64,000 bases of DNA from Camarhynchus parvulus. Its lineage: Eukaryota; Chordata; Aves; Passeriformes; Thraupidae. Position numbers and translations under genes: made by a program. Below, one piece after another: positions 1-11,573 of the stretch. Under the pieces are notes generated by a model. It worked only from the letters and a program-made list of their open reading frames with translations, had not been told where the DNA came from and did no database searches. The DNA lies in NCBI RefSeq assembly GCF_901933205.1, contig NC_044574.1, positions 20,073,733-20,137,732 on the forward strand. Reading direction: 5' to 3'. Position 1 is the stretch's first letter, and each line of letters opens with the position of its first letter.

Positions 1-383
1 TATTACTGAATATACATTCTATAATTGGACCATACAGTACCGTATTGCTTGAACATTATTAGATTCTCCATGATAGACTTAATTTCAGTTGAAGGATTCT
101 AGTAGAGTGCAGAAGATAAGTATATTATAATTTTATTTTTTGAATTCTAGGTTAGAATATCTACACCAGCACTATAAAATAGATCACATTTAAGAAATTA
201 GTGTCATAATAGTTCCATCAACAAGCCTAAGACAGTTGACAGCCCTCCACCCACTACATTAATATCCAAGCTAGTTACAAAGAAAACATTAAGAATCACA
301 AGCAAATATTTTAATAAAATATATATAGTTCTATTAAATAACAAAAAAAATCATAATAAACTAGGTAAATTTGCATTATCCAA
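1..383. other. AT-rich unique sequence
   Basis: No gene, repeat family or RNA recognised. Only short A and T runs are visible. The last five bases (379-383, tccaa) are the left target-site duplication of the following LTR. Confidence 0.6.
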
Positions 384-1024
384 TGTCTTAGGTTGCAAAA
401 GGAGGTGTATGTTCTATTGCCTTTTGTTAGAGGTGAGGCAGTTATCTTTTAATTGAGCTGCCTTCTAAAACCAAGTGGGGCAGTTTTCTTTATCTCTTCC
501 ACGATGCATGCTCCCTCCAGGAAATATCTTCTGTTAATGGGCCATTGAGTGTCGCTGCATGGCTGATAAAATAACATCATTCCATTGATGACCACCCAGA
601 GGGAGGGGCCAAGCACTCCTACCTGGATGTAGTCCTAGCTTTGGAACACCAGAGACAGTCTTTTCCCACTGGATTCCCAGAGGAAAACTCCACCCTTCTA
701 CAGGATCCCGGCTCCAACAGAACCACATCTGTCACTCCAGGAGCACTGCAGCCACCATTTAATGGGACTGCTGCCAATACCCTGACCCACAGGGTGTCAA
801 GTCATATTCTGACTCTGTCAGTGTTATTCTGTACTACTGCATTTTTATTTTACTTTTATTTTTATTTTTCCCAAATAAAGAACTGTTATTCCTACTCCCA
901 TGTCTTTGCATGAGCCCCTTAATGTCAAAATTATAATAATTTGGAGGGAGGGGGGTTTGTATTTTCCATTTCAGGGGAGGCTCCTGCCTTCCTTAGCAGA
1001 CATCTGTCTTTTCAAACCAAGACA
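384..1024 (+). mobile_element. Solo LTR of an endogenous retrovirus, ERVL-like by TSD length
   Basis: The element is 641 bp. It starts TGTCTTAGGTT and ends AAACCAAGACA, so its ends are imperfect inverted repeats in the TG...CA form of retroviral LTRs. It is flanked by a perfect 5-bp duplication, tccaa, at 379-383 and 1025-1029. A polyadenylation signal AATAAA lies at 874-879, after a T-rich run, which sets the plus orientation. The sequence matches, from memory, a common songbird LTR whose end carries a GGGAGGGGGG stretch. There is no internal retroviral sequence on either side, so this is a solo LTR left by recombination between two LTRs. The 5-bp duplication fits ERVL-type (class III) integrases, but the exact family needs a library search. 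Open frames at 534-913 are inside it and are not genes. Confidence 0.85.
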
Positions 1025-1029
1025 TCCAA

Positions 1030-4000
1030 TAATAGATATATTCAATTACAGATAAAACACAATGACACCTATTCTTTCCATACTACTTCAATATTATCAG
1101 GAAATATACATATATAACTGAAAACTACTGAAAACTATTTATTTATGGAAACAACTCAGCTAACAAAAACAGAAATGCAGGCTTATACACAATGTATTAA
1201 AATAATATTTGAAGGTTTTGTGGGGTTTTTTGCATTTTTTTGGTTGTCTTGTTTTGTTGGGTTTTTTTTGCGAGACACCTGTGTATTATTACTGAAATAC
1301 TGTTTTAGCAGAAATACTAAATTTAAAAATCTGCTCATTTAAAGTCAAAATACAAATTCTGGAAATGTGTGTATGTGTCCTTGAGTACACATACTAAGTT
1401 TCCTACAAATATTTGAACCTTCATGTAAAGTATAGTGAGAGTACTTACACACTTTACAACTTAATGAGGCAGCAAATTAAAGTTTTTTACCCCAGGATGA
1501 GAAAAAATTGATTACTTTGTAAATGGCTATCACACACAGTATTGCCAGGAGTTGTTGAATGTTGAGGTTTAAAATAAGACACAATTCCGGTTTTTTTTTT
1601 AATTACACAGTGTATCAGTTTGAGAAAGTTCATAACATATTCACAAAGTTCCAATACATTTAATATTAAACTTTCATATTTCTACTGATAAATATTTTAA
1701 CACTTTTTTTTCAGAACTTTGGTATATTTTCTGGCCTTGTAAAACTGAGAACATTTCTTTTAGCAAGGCAAAAGATTACTGAAGAAATATAGTCCAGGAA
1801 CTCAGCCACTGTGCTGTCATCTTTCCACACTCTTTCCTCAAAGCTCATCTAGGGTGGAATAACCTATGTGCTTCCTGACGGGTATGCAGCACACAGAGCA
1901 GGATACACCTTTCCCACAAAGGTCATACTATGCTATTCAATGTTGATTTCCTCATTAACCTAGTTTTTAACCAAGCTATGGTTCTTGCTTTAGGCATGTC
2001 CATAGTTCTTCTCCATGGATACTCTTAGCACCATCAATTAATTCTTCATTTTTCAATTAATTGTTCACAATTTAAATGGACTAATATTCTGGGGATTTTG
2101 AAAAGCGCTATACTCTTATAATGACAATTTTATTTGTTTTTCTAAGTTTTATTTATTTTTATTTTTAAGGAATCTACTGATGCACACATTAAAGTTATTG
2201 GAAAACAATTATAGTTGCAGTCAATGTTTTTATATAGCTGTAACAATTTAATATGGTGCATTATCTATCTGAACTTTGAACAGCATTTCTGGGAAAATGC
2301 TGGTGATAGACCTCAGGTCTCCAGTGTTCAGCAAAGGTGAGTCCAAGATCATCTGTGCTGTCAGCTCATCTTGCTATTTCACTCTTTTGCCTCCACCTAT
2401 TTGTGCAATGACAGTTAGTTTTCAGAAACAAGAAAGCTTGGACAAGTAAACTGCTGTTAGTAAGGACAATGATATAATTTTGTGGTGTTATGATGAAACA
2501 ACACCCCAAATTTAAATATAACTCTACTGTATATTTGTTCCTCATTAAGCAAACTGGAAAATATATTATTTTTATACATTATTGACCTTTTTGACCCTTC
2601 AATTCTGTTTCAAACTGTAGTTATAGTCCCAATTTTTTAGCTCTTCCCTAATAATTGTTAAAAATCATTATCCACTTTGAAATGTGGTGTCCAACCATTT
2701 TGAGTATGAGTTGCATGACAAATATAATTAAATGTCCCCTGAAACACGCTGTGTTCCTGTCAAAATCAAGCACAGGGGGAGTACTACAGCCACAGTTCCA
2801 TACATGACATTGCAAAAACAATAATTAAATTAAGCTTCATTAGGCAAACAAGTATATGTAAGTGATTTGAAGATGTTTAGCTTTGCAGTCTTCTTTTTAA
2901 AGATGGAAATTCACATAATCATTTCTAATCTATCATGTATTCTATCATGTAAATGCAAAACAAGCTTCTAGCAATTAAAAATTTAGTACATGTATATATC
3001 TGTATGCAAACACATAGATACAGTGGTATTGGACAACCTGTGGTAATTTCCTGATTCTATGATTTTTCAAAAGCACCTAGTAACATTAATACCTTGTTGT
3101 TTTAATACCTTTATCTCCAGAAGAGAATAAATTTAGCAGAATCAAGACAGATTTTGTTTGATTGTTTATTCTTTCTTATTGACAAAGCACTCAGACAGTA
3201 GCTGCTTAAGCAGGAACACTTCACAATGCACATATTAATAATTTTGACATTGTACAAGAACAGAAGCATAAGAATTGATATTATTGCCAAACTCAGAGAA
3301 AGAAACCTCACATAAATTTTGTATTTTCTAGATTGTGAGGGCCATGTTGACCCAGCAGAATTGCCAGCAGGTACTTGTCTGGTTTTTTTTAGGTTAAGAT
3401 GATTTAGCTGATTATTTGGACATAGTATTAAAGAGAATTAGTCCCTCTGAAAGCCTCCCTTATTATTTTTGGTTTAATGACTAGATTCTCAGCTTTATAC
3501 TTTTCATGAGCTAAAGCTATGCAAAGTTTATGCAATGCCTTCAGCTAATTAATACTGTAGCAAAATTAAAATCACCCATTGTAATTACAAAGAATGATAT
3601 GTGAAGGAATAAGTATATTAGATATTATTAATGTTCAGTTTAGGTCTTAGCACATTCGTCATTTTCTAAACCTTATAATTTATTGCATACAATGTCTAGC
3701 ACTATTGTTTCACTACAATCTGTATCTAATTTAGTTTTGCTTAGTAGCACTTTAGTAATTAGTGGCATCAGAACAATGAGAAATTTTAGTAGTTATCAGA
3801 TTGACTCATTAAGATGAAGTATAAAATATGAACAAGATGAAATATGAGCAAATTTTTGGTAGATCTGTGAAAAGAGTGAGCTAATAGAAAAGGTAAGCAA
3901 GGTAATACATGCTGCATCATTAACCAAAGCATACATTAGCATAACAATATATCTTCTAAGATCAGGAGATAAAAAGGAGCAAGGAGCTGCTGAAAATCTC

Positions 4001-5180
4001 AGTTTTAATCTTTTCTGGCCTTCATGGTTATAAATTTCAAGAAAATTAATCATGCACATATGGCTTCATTAACAAAATGAACACCAAAAAAGCCCCTAAA
4101 CCTAGTAAACATGCCAAAAAAAAAAAAAAGAAAAGAAATATGAAGCTGCTGAGCATTAGGACAATTTACTGAAATTGCACATAGGCAGATATGTTGACTT
4201 CCACATGAGAAACTGTAGCCAAGCAACTTGTACTTTCTTCTAATACTTTATTCTCATTTTTGTTGATGTTTTATGGTAGCGACTTGTTATGCAGATACAC
4301 TTGATACTATATAGGTAAAGACCTTTGACCTAGGCCAAATGATTTATTGTTAGTGTTTTATAAAGTGAAAATACTGGTAGGCATAATTTTTTCAGTATTA
4401 AGCACAACATAATTGTTATTCCTACAAATAATTTTAATATTTTAATCTCTTTTTAAAAATTATTTCTTCAATCTTCTGTCTACTTTAGAACATTTAATTT
4501 ATGCCTAGAGCCCATAAGACTGAAATAAATTGGTGGCACAAAGTACTTCCTTTGAAATCTACAGAATGGATGCTATTTCTCTCAGGGATTACAGGAAATA
4601 TGACGGAAAAATATAGCTACCTTCTCAGCCTCATCTGTGAACATTTTTCTGGGAATAATTAAAATTAAGAATCTGTTCTTTGATAATAAATAGTTGAGAA
4701 AGATATTGAATATGTTCCTAATTACTTGTTGTATGGTATACAGTTAATAAGTTTATTATAATAATTTATCTGTTTCACCTCAAGCTGATAAACTCATAGA
4801 TTTATACAGTAACTGTCACTTTTGTATGAATACCTACTGATGATTTAGTATGCACTTTTAAACACTTTAGCCATAGAATCTTATTTTTAAAAATACACAT
4901 GTATTTGAACGTTTAAAAGAAAGATGGATTGAAATGTAATCAATTTTATTTGATCAAACTTGTTCTCATATGAGACATGACTGCTTAATGCTTCAGCTGC
5001 ATCTTAATTCATTCAATTATTTGCAAAATATTACATTAGGATTTCTAGAGGTTGCATAATTGGAGATTAGTGATAAAAATTAGAAAATGTGAAAATGGGA
5101 AAGTATGTGTGTGCTTGTTTAGTCTGGAGTAGAGGCAATTTTCAAGTAGCTAGCATGCAATGATGTTTTGCATTTGTTCA
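1030..5180. other. AT-rich unique sequence, no gene seen
   Basis: About 4 kb with no recognised gene or repeat family. It holds a T/G-rich tract (1215-1270), a run of 14 A at 4116-4129 and scattered short T runs. Open frames here (for example 3796-4059 minus) have no recognisable protein features and are of chance length for this base composition. Confidence 0.55.
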
Positions 5181-5696
5181 GAAAGCAGTGCTGATAACAT
5201 AGTTCTTGTTACTATTGAGCAGTGCTGACGCAGAGTCAAGGCTTTTCTGCATCTCACTCCACCTCAGCAGCAAGGAGGCTGGGGATACACAAGAAGCTGG
5301 GAGGGGACACAGTCAGAACAGCAGATCCAAACTGACCACAGGGAAATTCCATGCCCTATGACATCATGATCAGCGCTAAAGAGCTGGGAGAGGAAGAATG
5401 ACATGTTTAAGGTGTTTAGAGTGATGATGTTTTCTTCCCAAGCCATCACTAAGCATAATAGACCCCTGCTTTCCTGGAGAGGACAAAACATCTGCCTGTC
5501 CACAGAAAGTGGTGAATGAATTCCATATTTTGCTTTTCTTGCACTTGCAACTTTTGTTTTGCTGATTAAACGGTTTTTATCTCTATGCATAAGGTCTGTC
5601 TCTTTTATTTTTCAGATTTTCTCACATATTTTGCTGTGGAACAGGGAGCAAGCAGCTGCATGGTACTTGGTTGCTGGCTGGGATTAAACCATGACA
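5181..5696 (+). mobile_element. 5' LTR of an ERVK-like endogenous retrovirus, 5' truncated
   Basis: This matches the 3' two-thirds of an LTR that I know as abundant in passerines. The original TG start is not visible, so the 5' end is lost or too diverged. Visible parts are a degraded CRE-like TGACATCA near 5359, a polyadenylation signal ATTAAA at 5565-5570, and a U5 ending in ACCATGACA at 5696. The primer-binding site follows directly (5705-5722), so this is a 5' LTR in plus orientation. Many substitutions mark it as old. The frame 5264-5590 minus is antisense to the LTR and not a gene. Confidence 0.75.
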
Positions 5697-5704
5697 GTCC
5701 TTTT

Positions 5705-5722
5705 TCATACCCAACATGGGAT
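5705..5722 (+). other. Retroviral primer-binding site, tRNA-Lys type, decayed
   Basis: Just after the LTR end lies TCATACCCAACATGGGA. It resembles the lysine-tRNA primer site of beta-retrovirus-like ERVs (consensus TGGCGCCCAACGTGGGG) with a few substitutions. Position and match together identify the element as lysine-primed, hence ERVK-like. Confidence 0.6.
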
Positions 5723-6000
5723 TCAAAGTGTTTGAGATAATGACACATTTGACTGGAAAATCCTAGATCAAATTCATAGCTGTTATTGCTGTTCAACTAT
5801 GAATTGCCTGGTTTCTATGCTTGACACATAGCTTGCTTGCCTTGCTATTACTATGGTGCTTCTTTTATCCCCTGCTGCTATTCCTACGTGCCTGTAGAGA
5901 GCAGGCTGAACCTTCAGTGTGAACTCAAGTTGAAGGGCCTGTGACCTATGGGTGACCTCACGTGTGAGAAGGACACCCTAAAACATCTCTAGTCCTGGAT

Positions 6001-6870
6001 AAGTCCACACCAGAGCAGGTATATCTGAAAGCACCTGTGCTGTGGTTATTATGTGCCACAGGAGGTATGTCTTTTATCCCAAGGATAACTCCATACTGCA
6101 GCAGAAGAAGGTACATCACAAAGCATCTGTATCTGTGGAGAAGTCCAGGACAGAGCAAGTTCACCTTGAAGCGCCAGTGGTTGTGCATGAGGTCATGTGT
6201 GACGGTGTTCACAGGGGTCTTAGGATGAGGGAAGAGACGAGCATCTGACTCCATGTTTCAGAATGCTTGATTTATTATTTTATGACATATATATTACATT
6301 AAAACTATACTAAAAGAATAGAAGAAAAAGTTTCCTCAGAAGGCTAGCTAAGCTAAGAATAGAAAGGAATGATAACAAAGGCATCTGTCTTGGACTCTCT
6401 CTGCGAGCCAGCTGGGCTGTGATTGGCCATTAATTATAAACTTCCAAGATGGGCCAATCAAAGATCCACCTGTTGCATTCCACAGCAGCAGGCAAATGTT
6501 GTTTACATTTTGTTCCTGAGGCCTCTCATCTTCTCAGGAGGAAAAAATCCTAAGGAAAGGATTTTCATGAAAAGATGCCTGCGACAGTCATGCTGGAACA
6601 CCTCAAAGTGTGAGACCATGAATAAGCCCAGGACAGAGCAGGAACACCTGCAGAGGGATTCCAGCCATGGGTAGGGATGTGTTGGAGCAGGGTCACAGCT
6701 TACAGGGTGAGCTGTGGGTAGGGCTATGCAGGATCAGGTGTATCCCTAAAGGTGTTGTGGCCCATGAGCAAGGCCACACTGGAACACGGGCATCCCAGTG
6801 AAACTGTGGCTGTGGACCAGTCAGTGCTGCAGCAGGTATAGCCCCAAAATGACTGGCTCATATATAGGTC
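6001..6870 (+). repeat. Diverged ~49-bp tandem repeat in ERV leader
   Basis: About nine degenerate units share a core like CCAcaCtGGAgCAGG followed about 25 bases later by ctGTGGctgtgg. Clear unit starts after the nested LTR are at 6623, 6673, 6720, 6770 and 6819, giving periods of 50, 47, 50 and 49. Earlier units start near 6001, 6085 and 6141, and one unit is split by the LTR at 6198-6586. The units have no common open frame, so a non-coding array is likelier than a protein repeat. Confidence 0.6.
6198..6586 (-). mobile_element. Nested solo LTR, ERVK-like by 6-bp TSD
   Basis: A 389-bp element starting TGTGACGG and ending GCGACA, flanked by a perfect 6-bp duplication gtcatg at 6192-6197 and 6587-6592. 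On the minus strand a polyadenylation signal AATAAA (plus TTTATT, 6271-6276) sits about 70 bases before the LTR end, and a CCAAT box (plus ATTGG, 6422-6426) lies upstream, so it reads on the minus strand. It matches from memory a common passerine LTR. Six-base duplications fit class II (ERVK-type) integration. It interrupts a ~49-bp unit of the older leader, so it is the younger insertion. Confidence 0.85.
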
Positions 6871-7145
6871 TCCATATGGAGCTGGTACACTGTTCAATAA
6901 ATCCAATTCAGAGCAGGGGCAAGGGGCGGAGTTCACTGTAATGTTTAAGTTCTGATTCAAAAGGACCAGTGATGCAGGTTATTATGGAAATTCCTTGATC
7001 ATGTAAGCTGGGATTTGAACTGCATATTTTATGAATGACTATAGCAGGAACCCCTTGTTTGCTAGCCAGATTAGGAGGAAGGGGAGGAGTTCGTTAGTTA
7101 ATCCTTATTATCTGACCTAAACAAACTAGGAGTGGAGATTGGAGC

Positions 7146-7184
7146 ATATAAAAAATTAACTCTATGCCATTCAAAACCAGCACA
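7146..7184 (-). mobile_element. Possible LTR 5'-end fragment, reversed
   Basis: The segment AAAATTAACTCTATGCC...AAACCAGCACA resembles the reverse complement of the 5' end of the LTR family whose 3' part lies at 5181-5696. It is only about 40 bases, so chance similarity cannot be excluded. If real, it points to an inverted second copy or a rearranged provirus. Confidence 0.3.
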
Positions 7185-7189
7185 GAACA

Positions 7190-8400
7190 CACCCAACATC
7201 ACTACACTGAGCATATTATAGAGACAGCTAATATGAACTACATATGACTATGGAGATATGACTATAGAGAGCTAATATGAACCACACTGGTAATGTGATT
7301 GAACTGTGTATTGCAATTGCTGTGCTTTACCAAAATACCCTCATATTTGTATTGCATTATGTAGAATATTTTGTATTACTGCTAAATCAGAAATCTTCTG
7401 TAAAATCAACTATCTTTAACAAGTCAATTTGATATTAAGTATTATATCATCTACTCATGGAATATCTAAAAAACCTAGTCAAAGAGTATTAAACTCTGTC
7501 AGAAGGCAAAGAAAAGTAGATGGTAATACTAAAAAGGAGAATAGGCCAGCATTTTTTGAGATATTCTAGATAGTAAAATTTTTAAACTATATTGTATACA
7601 CTGGAAGAAAATTTAGTTCCAGCATTTTTTTCAGGTTGTTGCACAGTAACAGGAGGAAAGTCTCAGAATGACTGTAAGAACAAAATCACATTAAAATTAT
7701 GAATTTAATATTTCAATACAGCTTAATTATAGGAAATTAATATTAAATAATTTGTGATAGTTTAATGGGCAGCCAGCAGGAATTCTAGCTGTATTTTATT
7801 TGTTTTCTTATTTTGTTTACTCTTATTTATTCTAGTAAAACCAGATCATCTTTTTTTAAGTAACAAATCAAATAACCATAAGCACTGTATGGAAACCATG
7901 CAAGTGTAACAAAGACCTCTCAGAAAGTACAAGAATATCTACTGAAGATAGTTTTTCAAATGTTATAGCTCACAATACCTCATCAGTTTTTTAGTTTAAG
8001 TCAATTCATTATCACCAGATAAAGTTTATGAAGCTCTCTTGTACTCGGATCTATCAGAAAGACTGTCTAGGGATTTCTAAGCAGTGACCCCATATGACAT
8101 GTTATTGATTTCAAATTGAAACCTAATTCCTAACTCTACAAAAGGACTGTAGTCCTGTCTACCACTACTGTGTCTGGAAAGAAGTGTGAGTACTGTAAAT
8201 AAATTTATTTTCTTGGCAATTACACTTGATGAGTTGAAAAGTCCTTTGGACATCTTCAGGTTTGTCAGTATCAAATTTTGAACAAGGTTGTTACAGTGTG
8301 AAGCAATGTCCTGTCTTAGCTTTCCCACTTCCTCCCAGGTGTAGTAATACCTTCCTCCTTCCCCTCTCCCTGCCTCCTGCTGAGAGCTGTCCATCAATCT
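7190..8400. other. AT-rich sequence with no recognised gene
   Basis: A local repeat of TATGACTATxGAGA-like units lies at 7240-7280. Nothing else is recognised. The region grades into a pyrimidine-rich stretch at 8310-8400 that may already belong to the next LTR. Confidence 0.5.
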
Positions 8401-8419
8401 CAGAAGGTCAGCAAGGCTG

Positions 8420-8860
8420 TCGTCTGATAGGTGAAGTTCAAAAGATGCCCCTCAGCCCTGGTGACAATTGGGCCATCCAAGTGTCATTTGTCTCCTGAGC
8501 TTCCCCCCTCCTACCTGGTTGGTAGCTCACCTACCCCTTCCCCTCCCCCTTGCCCTGAGCTTAAAAAGACACAGGACCATGCGGTCGCTATCCGGTTGGA
8601 ATTGTCGCAACATTCAGAGGCCTGCATGCCCAGGAATAAACTCTGGATTATGACCCCCTAGCCGGATCTGTCTCCTTTTCCTCTTTGCCTCGCCTAAAGC
8701 TTCTTCATCAGAGGTCGGGCCTGAGTTCTTGTTGCCTGGACTTGTTCCAAGAGCCTAGGTGCAACATACAACTAACCAAAGGTGTCTCTAAGGTGAAACA
8801 CCACGGCTGCCGCCTTTGGTCAGGCAGCGAGGGCCAGACAAGCCCAGGCATGTTCCACCT
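8420..8860 (+). mobile_element. Endogenous retroviral LTR with adjoining sequence
   Basis: GC-richer than its surroundings. Order of signals: pyrimidine-rich upstream block, TATA-like TTAAAAAG at 8561-8568, then AATAAA at 8635-8640 about 75 bases later, then a block ending near AGCGAGGGCCAGACA (8840) and CATGTTCCACCTGG (8849-8862). This order and the wording match an avian LTR I recognise. Ends are not resolved. One candidate pair (TG at 8459, CA at 8840, with agccc on both sides) could be a TSD, but the implied U3 would be very short and I do not rely on it. Frames 8262-8894 are not genes. Confidence 0.6.
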
Positions 8861-9178
8861 GGTAATATTGGGATTTTATTTCAATACAAGGTAATTCAAG
8901 ATTCCCTTTAACTGCAAAGTCAAAATTAAGGGAATTAATTTATTTTTTCTATGATACATACTCATTGCTATATTGTCATTTAGAAATTAAAAAAAAAAAA
9001 ATAATTAGGCAAATTCAAGTAATGTGTAAGAAGTTAAAACACATTTAGGCCTGAAGTGGCTACAAATCAAAAATAGTTCACTGTATATTTTGCCAACATT
9101 TTTCAATGCCTTCAAAGATTTGTTTTTCTCTTTTTCTTTTAATTGTTCCAGAGGTTATCCTATGCTGAATTTTCATAA

Positions 9179-9596
9179 GTCCCTTCTGCTTCTGTAGAGT
9201 TTGGAGCTGAAGATGTTGAACCTCTGTCAGGATATGCCTCTCTAAGGTCTGGTAAACAGAGGAAGTTCTACAGTTACAAGCACTTGATAAGGCTGAAGGA
9301 AGCTAATGCAGATATCAATCAAATGTCTTCTATACTAAATACATATGGAAAAGAACTCTCTCCTGAAACTGTTGAATACTTTCTCTGAATCTAAAGAAAT
9401 CAAGATTTCAAATGTAGACCAGAATTTGCTTCATCAAAACAAATCACAAATAAGCCCATCTCCCTATTTTTGTCATCTATCATCAAGCAAAATCCAGTCT
9501 AAGTATCTGGAAGCAGAACACGTATTCAGTAATTTCACAAAATCAGGTGTCAGTGATGTTTTAAAAGACACAAGCAATAACTGCTATATGAACTGA
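9179..9596 (+). pseudogene. Candidate broken coding sequence, unknown protein
   Basis: An open frame runs from 9179 to a stop near 9388, and a second frame is open from about 9345 to 9596. The two overlap, so one frameshift near 9370-9385 would join them. The first part is rich in charged and polar residues, with stretches such as RSGKQRKFYSYK and LKEANADINQ; the second contains SESKEIKISNVDQN. This is more protein-like than most chance frames here. A pyrimidine-rich stretch ending in TAG (9195-9197) could be a splice acceptor, which would suggest a decayed exon rather than a retrocopy. I do not recognise the protein and see no domain. Chance remains a serious alternative. Confidence 0.25.
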
Positions 9597-9873
9597 GAGA
9601 AGAAAAACTCCATTCTCAGTAATGAATTTTTTCTAGGAATATTTTACTGAGCCAGGTATAATATAATATTAAAAAATACAAATTAAAATAATCAATGTCT
9701 GAGTAATGATGTTCAAAACACTAGACAGTGCAAGAACAAATACTAGAACAAGTGCAAGAAGAACACTAGAACAGGTGGTGAAATGTCATAGCAACCTCAC
9801 CACTAGGAAAAAATACCCAAGACACTTGAGGATGCAGCACTGGCTTCTATAAGTTGAAAGAAGTCTGCAAATA

Positions 9874-10077
9874 TTGTTAAATGAATCTGAGGCTTCTGGA
9901 AAAGGAATATTACAGCAAAAAAGGTATGATCTAAAAATTGCTGAAATAAAATGCCTGAGAGTCCTGATCTCAAAAAGCCAGGAGTCTTTCCCCAACTTTG
10001 TGCAGAGTTCATCTGTCATCTGCAGTTTATTCCCAAGTGGACTGAAATTACCTATTCCATACGTGTTCTTATCATGA
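9874..10077 (+). pseudogene. Possible second piece of the broken coding sequence
   Basis: A 67-codon frame on the same strand as 9179-9596, with coding-like composition (for example KRYDLKIAEIK). It lies about 280 bases downstream across AT-rich sequence with stops in all plus frames. Whether it belongs to the same former gene is an inference from strand and proximity only. Confidence 0.15.
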
Positions 10078-11567
10078 GTATCAGCTGATGCATACTCTTG
10101 TGCCTGTGCTGAAAGACAAATTAATGTGGTTATTTCCCTTCTAGTGTCTCTGAACGTATATGCTTCAGGGTTTCTTAGCAGAGAATAGGTTAGCAGAGAA
10201 CAGTTTAATATCTGGAAGGGCAGTAAGAAAACAGTGTTTTTGTCATCTTGGTCCAGAAAAACCTGTCTTCAAATACTGGTACACTAGATGAAGAGCCAAT
10301 AAAGGTTATTTAATAATAGTTTCTCAATATAATAAGGCACATAAAAGTTGATCTATATATAAGTTGTAAAATCTGTTCAGAGTAAAATATGACATGAAGA
10401 ATCCAATGAAGGAAAAACTAGAATAATGGTAAATACTCAAAATATTAATCAAAGATAAAATCTTGAGCAAGGATCAAGCCAAAGGCCACAGCAGGATTTT
10501 CAAACTTTGTTTTATTTTTGATTTTGGCCTTCTCTCAGAAAGCAAATCTAAGGAATTTCATTGCTGACTATGGATTCCATTAAAAATGCAATAAAGGACA
10601 TATGATTACATAACACTGTATAAACAAATTTAACAAAATTCTTCTTTACCTGTTTTATGATTGATGACCTATGAAGCAATTTATTAATAACTAAATTTTA
10701 TTAATTGATTAATCACTAAAATTTTAATGCCTCTGCTGTATTTGGCTTTTGATCAATACCATATCTTGCAACAGTCTTGACACAGGAAGACAGAGAAGTT
10801 GCTCTGCAAACAACCTCTTAACTAAGTCTCTGATAAGATTTATTTATTAAAAGTAGAAACTTCTGTCACAGTTGTCATTATTAATTATCAGATCTTGTCA
10901 GATAGTCTGTGCTATCATTTAGGACTTGCCTTTGCTGATCTTACTTGTCTTGAATGATCCCTAATTCATTGATCATTCCTTGCATTGTTTAAACATATTC
11001 TAATTTGATCCCTTTATAATTATTATTACAGTCTCATCTCAGCCTCTTTTTTATATTCTCTCTCAGTACATGATCTCATTAACAGTCGTTATGACAAGTT
11101 TTGGTCTCTGGTAACATTTTCAAAATGGCAATACCTCATTTTATAGTTTAGTTTTGGGTGGTTTTTTTTCATTTTCCTTTACTTCCTTTTCAACTTTGAC
11201 TCTGACAACAACTGTTTGATGTGTAAAACTAATGAATGCTAATATTTTGATCTGCAATGTTTCCCAAAGAGATCTCACAGGTGTTGACACTGATATGACT
11301 GATGTCTGAAATCAAATGTCATCCCTAATGCTGAGGTGATGACATGTGGCTTTCCCCCAAGAAAAACACCTTCCTTCAGTATTGCTCAAGGAAAGATCTG
11401 ATACTTGGAGCTGACTAGAAAGCAGAATGTTTTCTTTTTTTTATGACCAGGATATTTCACCAATCTTCTACAAAACCCAAAATCATTAGAAGTAAATTAT
11501 ATGCTCACCTGATATCCTTCTCAGCATTTTCACTTTCTAGGAAAAAATTCAATTTGATATCAATATT
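10078..11567. other. AT-rich unique sequence
   Basis: No gene or repeat family recognised. An AT-only palindromic patch built on TTATTAAT/ATTAATAA words lies at 10681-10725. The last six bases are the left TSD of the next LTR. Confidence 0.55.
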
Positions 11568-11573
11568 ATCATT

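Larger units (their letters stand above)
5723..7140 (+). mobile_element. Untranslated leader of the ERVK-like provirus, interrupted at 6198-6586
   Basis: The sequence after the primer site follows the leader I associate with this passerine ERV family: a GTTTGAGATAATGACA-like start, a segment of diverged ~49-bp tandem units, then a GGATTTGAACTGCATATTTT segment near 7010 and an AGGAGGAAGGGGAGGAGTTC segment near 7071. No gag, pro, pol or env frame is present; the remnant fades into AT-rich DNA after about 7140. The leader was split by a later LTR insertion. The small frames in it (5958-6254, 6423-6674, 6724-6960) are not genes. Confidence 0.6.

Noticed and set aside
8459..8840. Exact LTR bounds with TSD agccc
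   Set aside because: The match could be chance after testing several end pairs, and the implied U3 is too short for the family as I know it.
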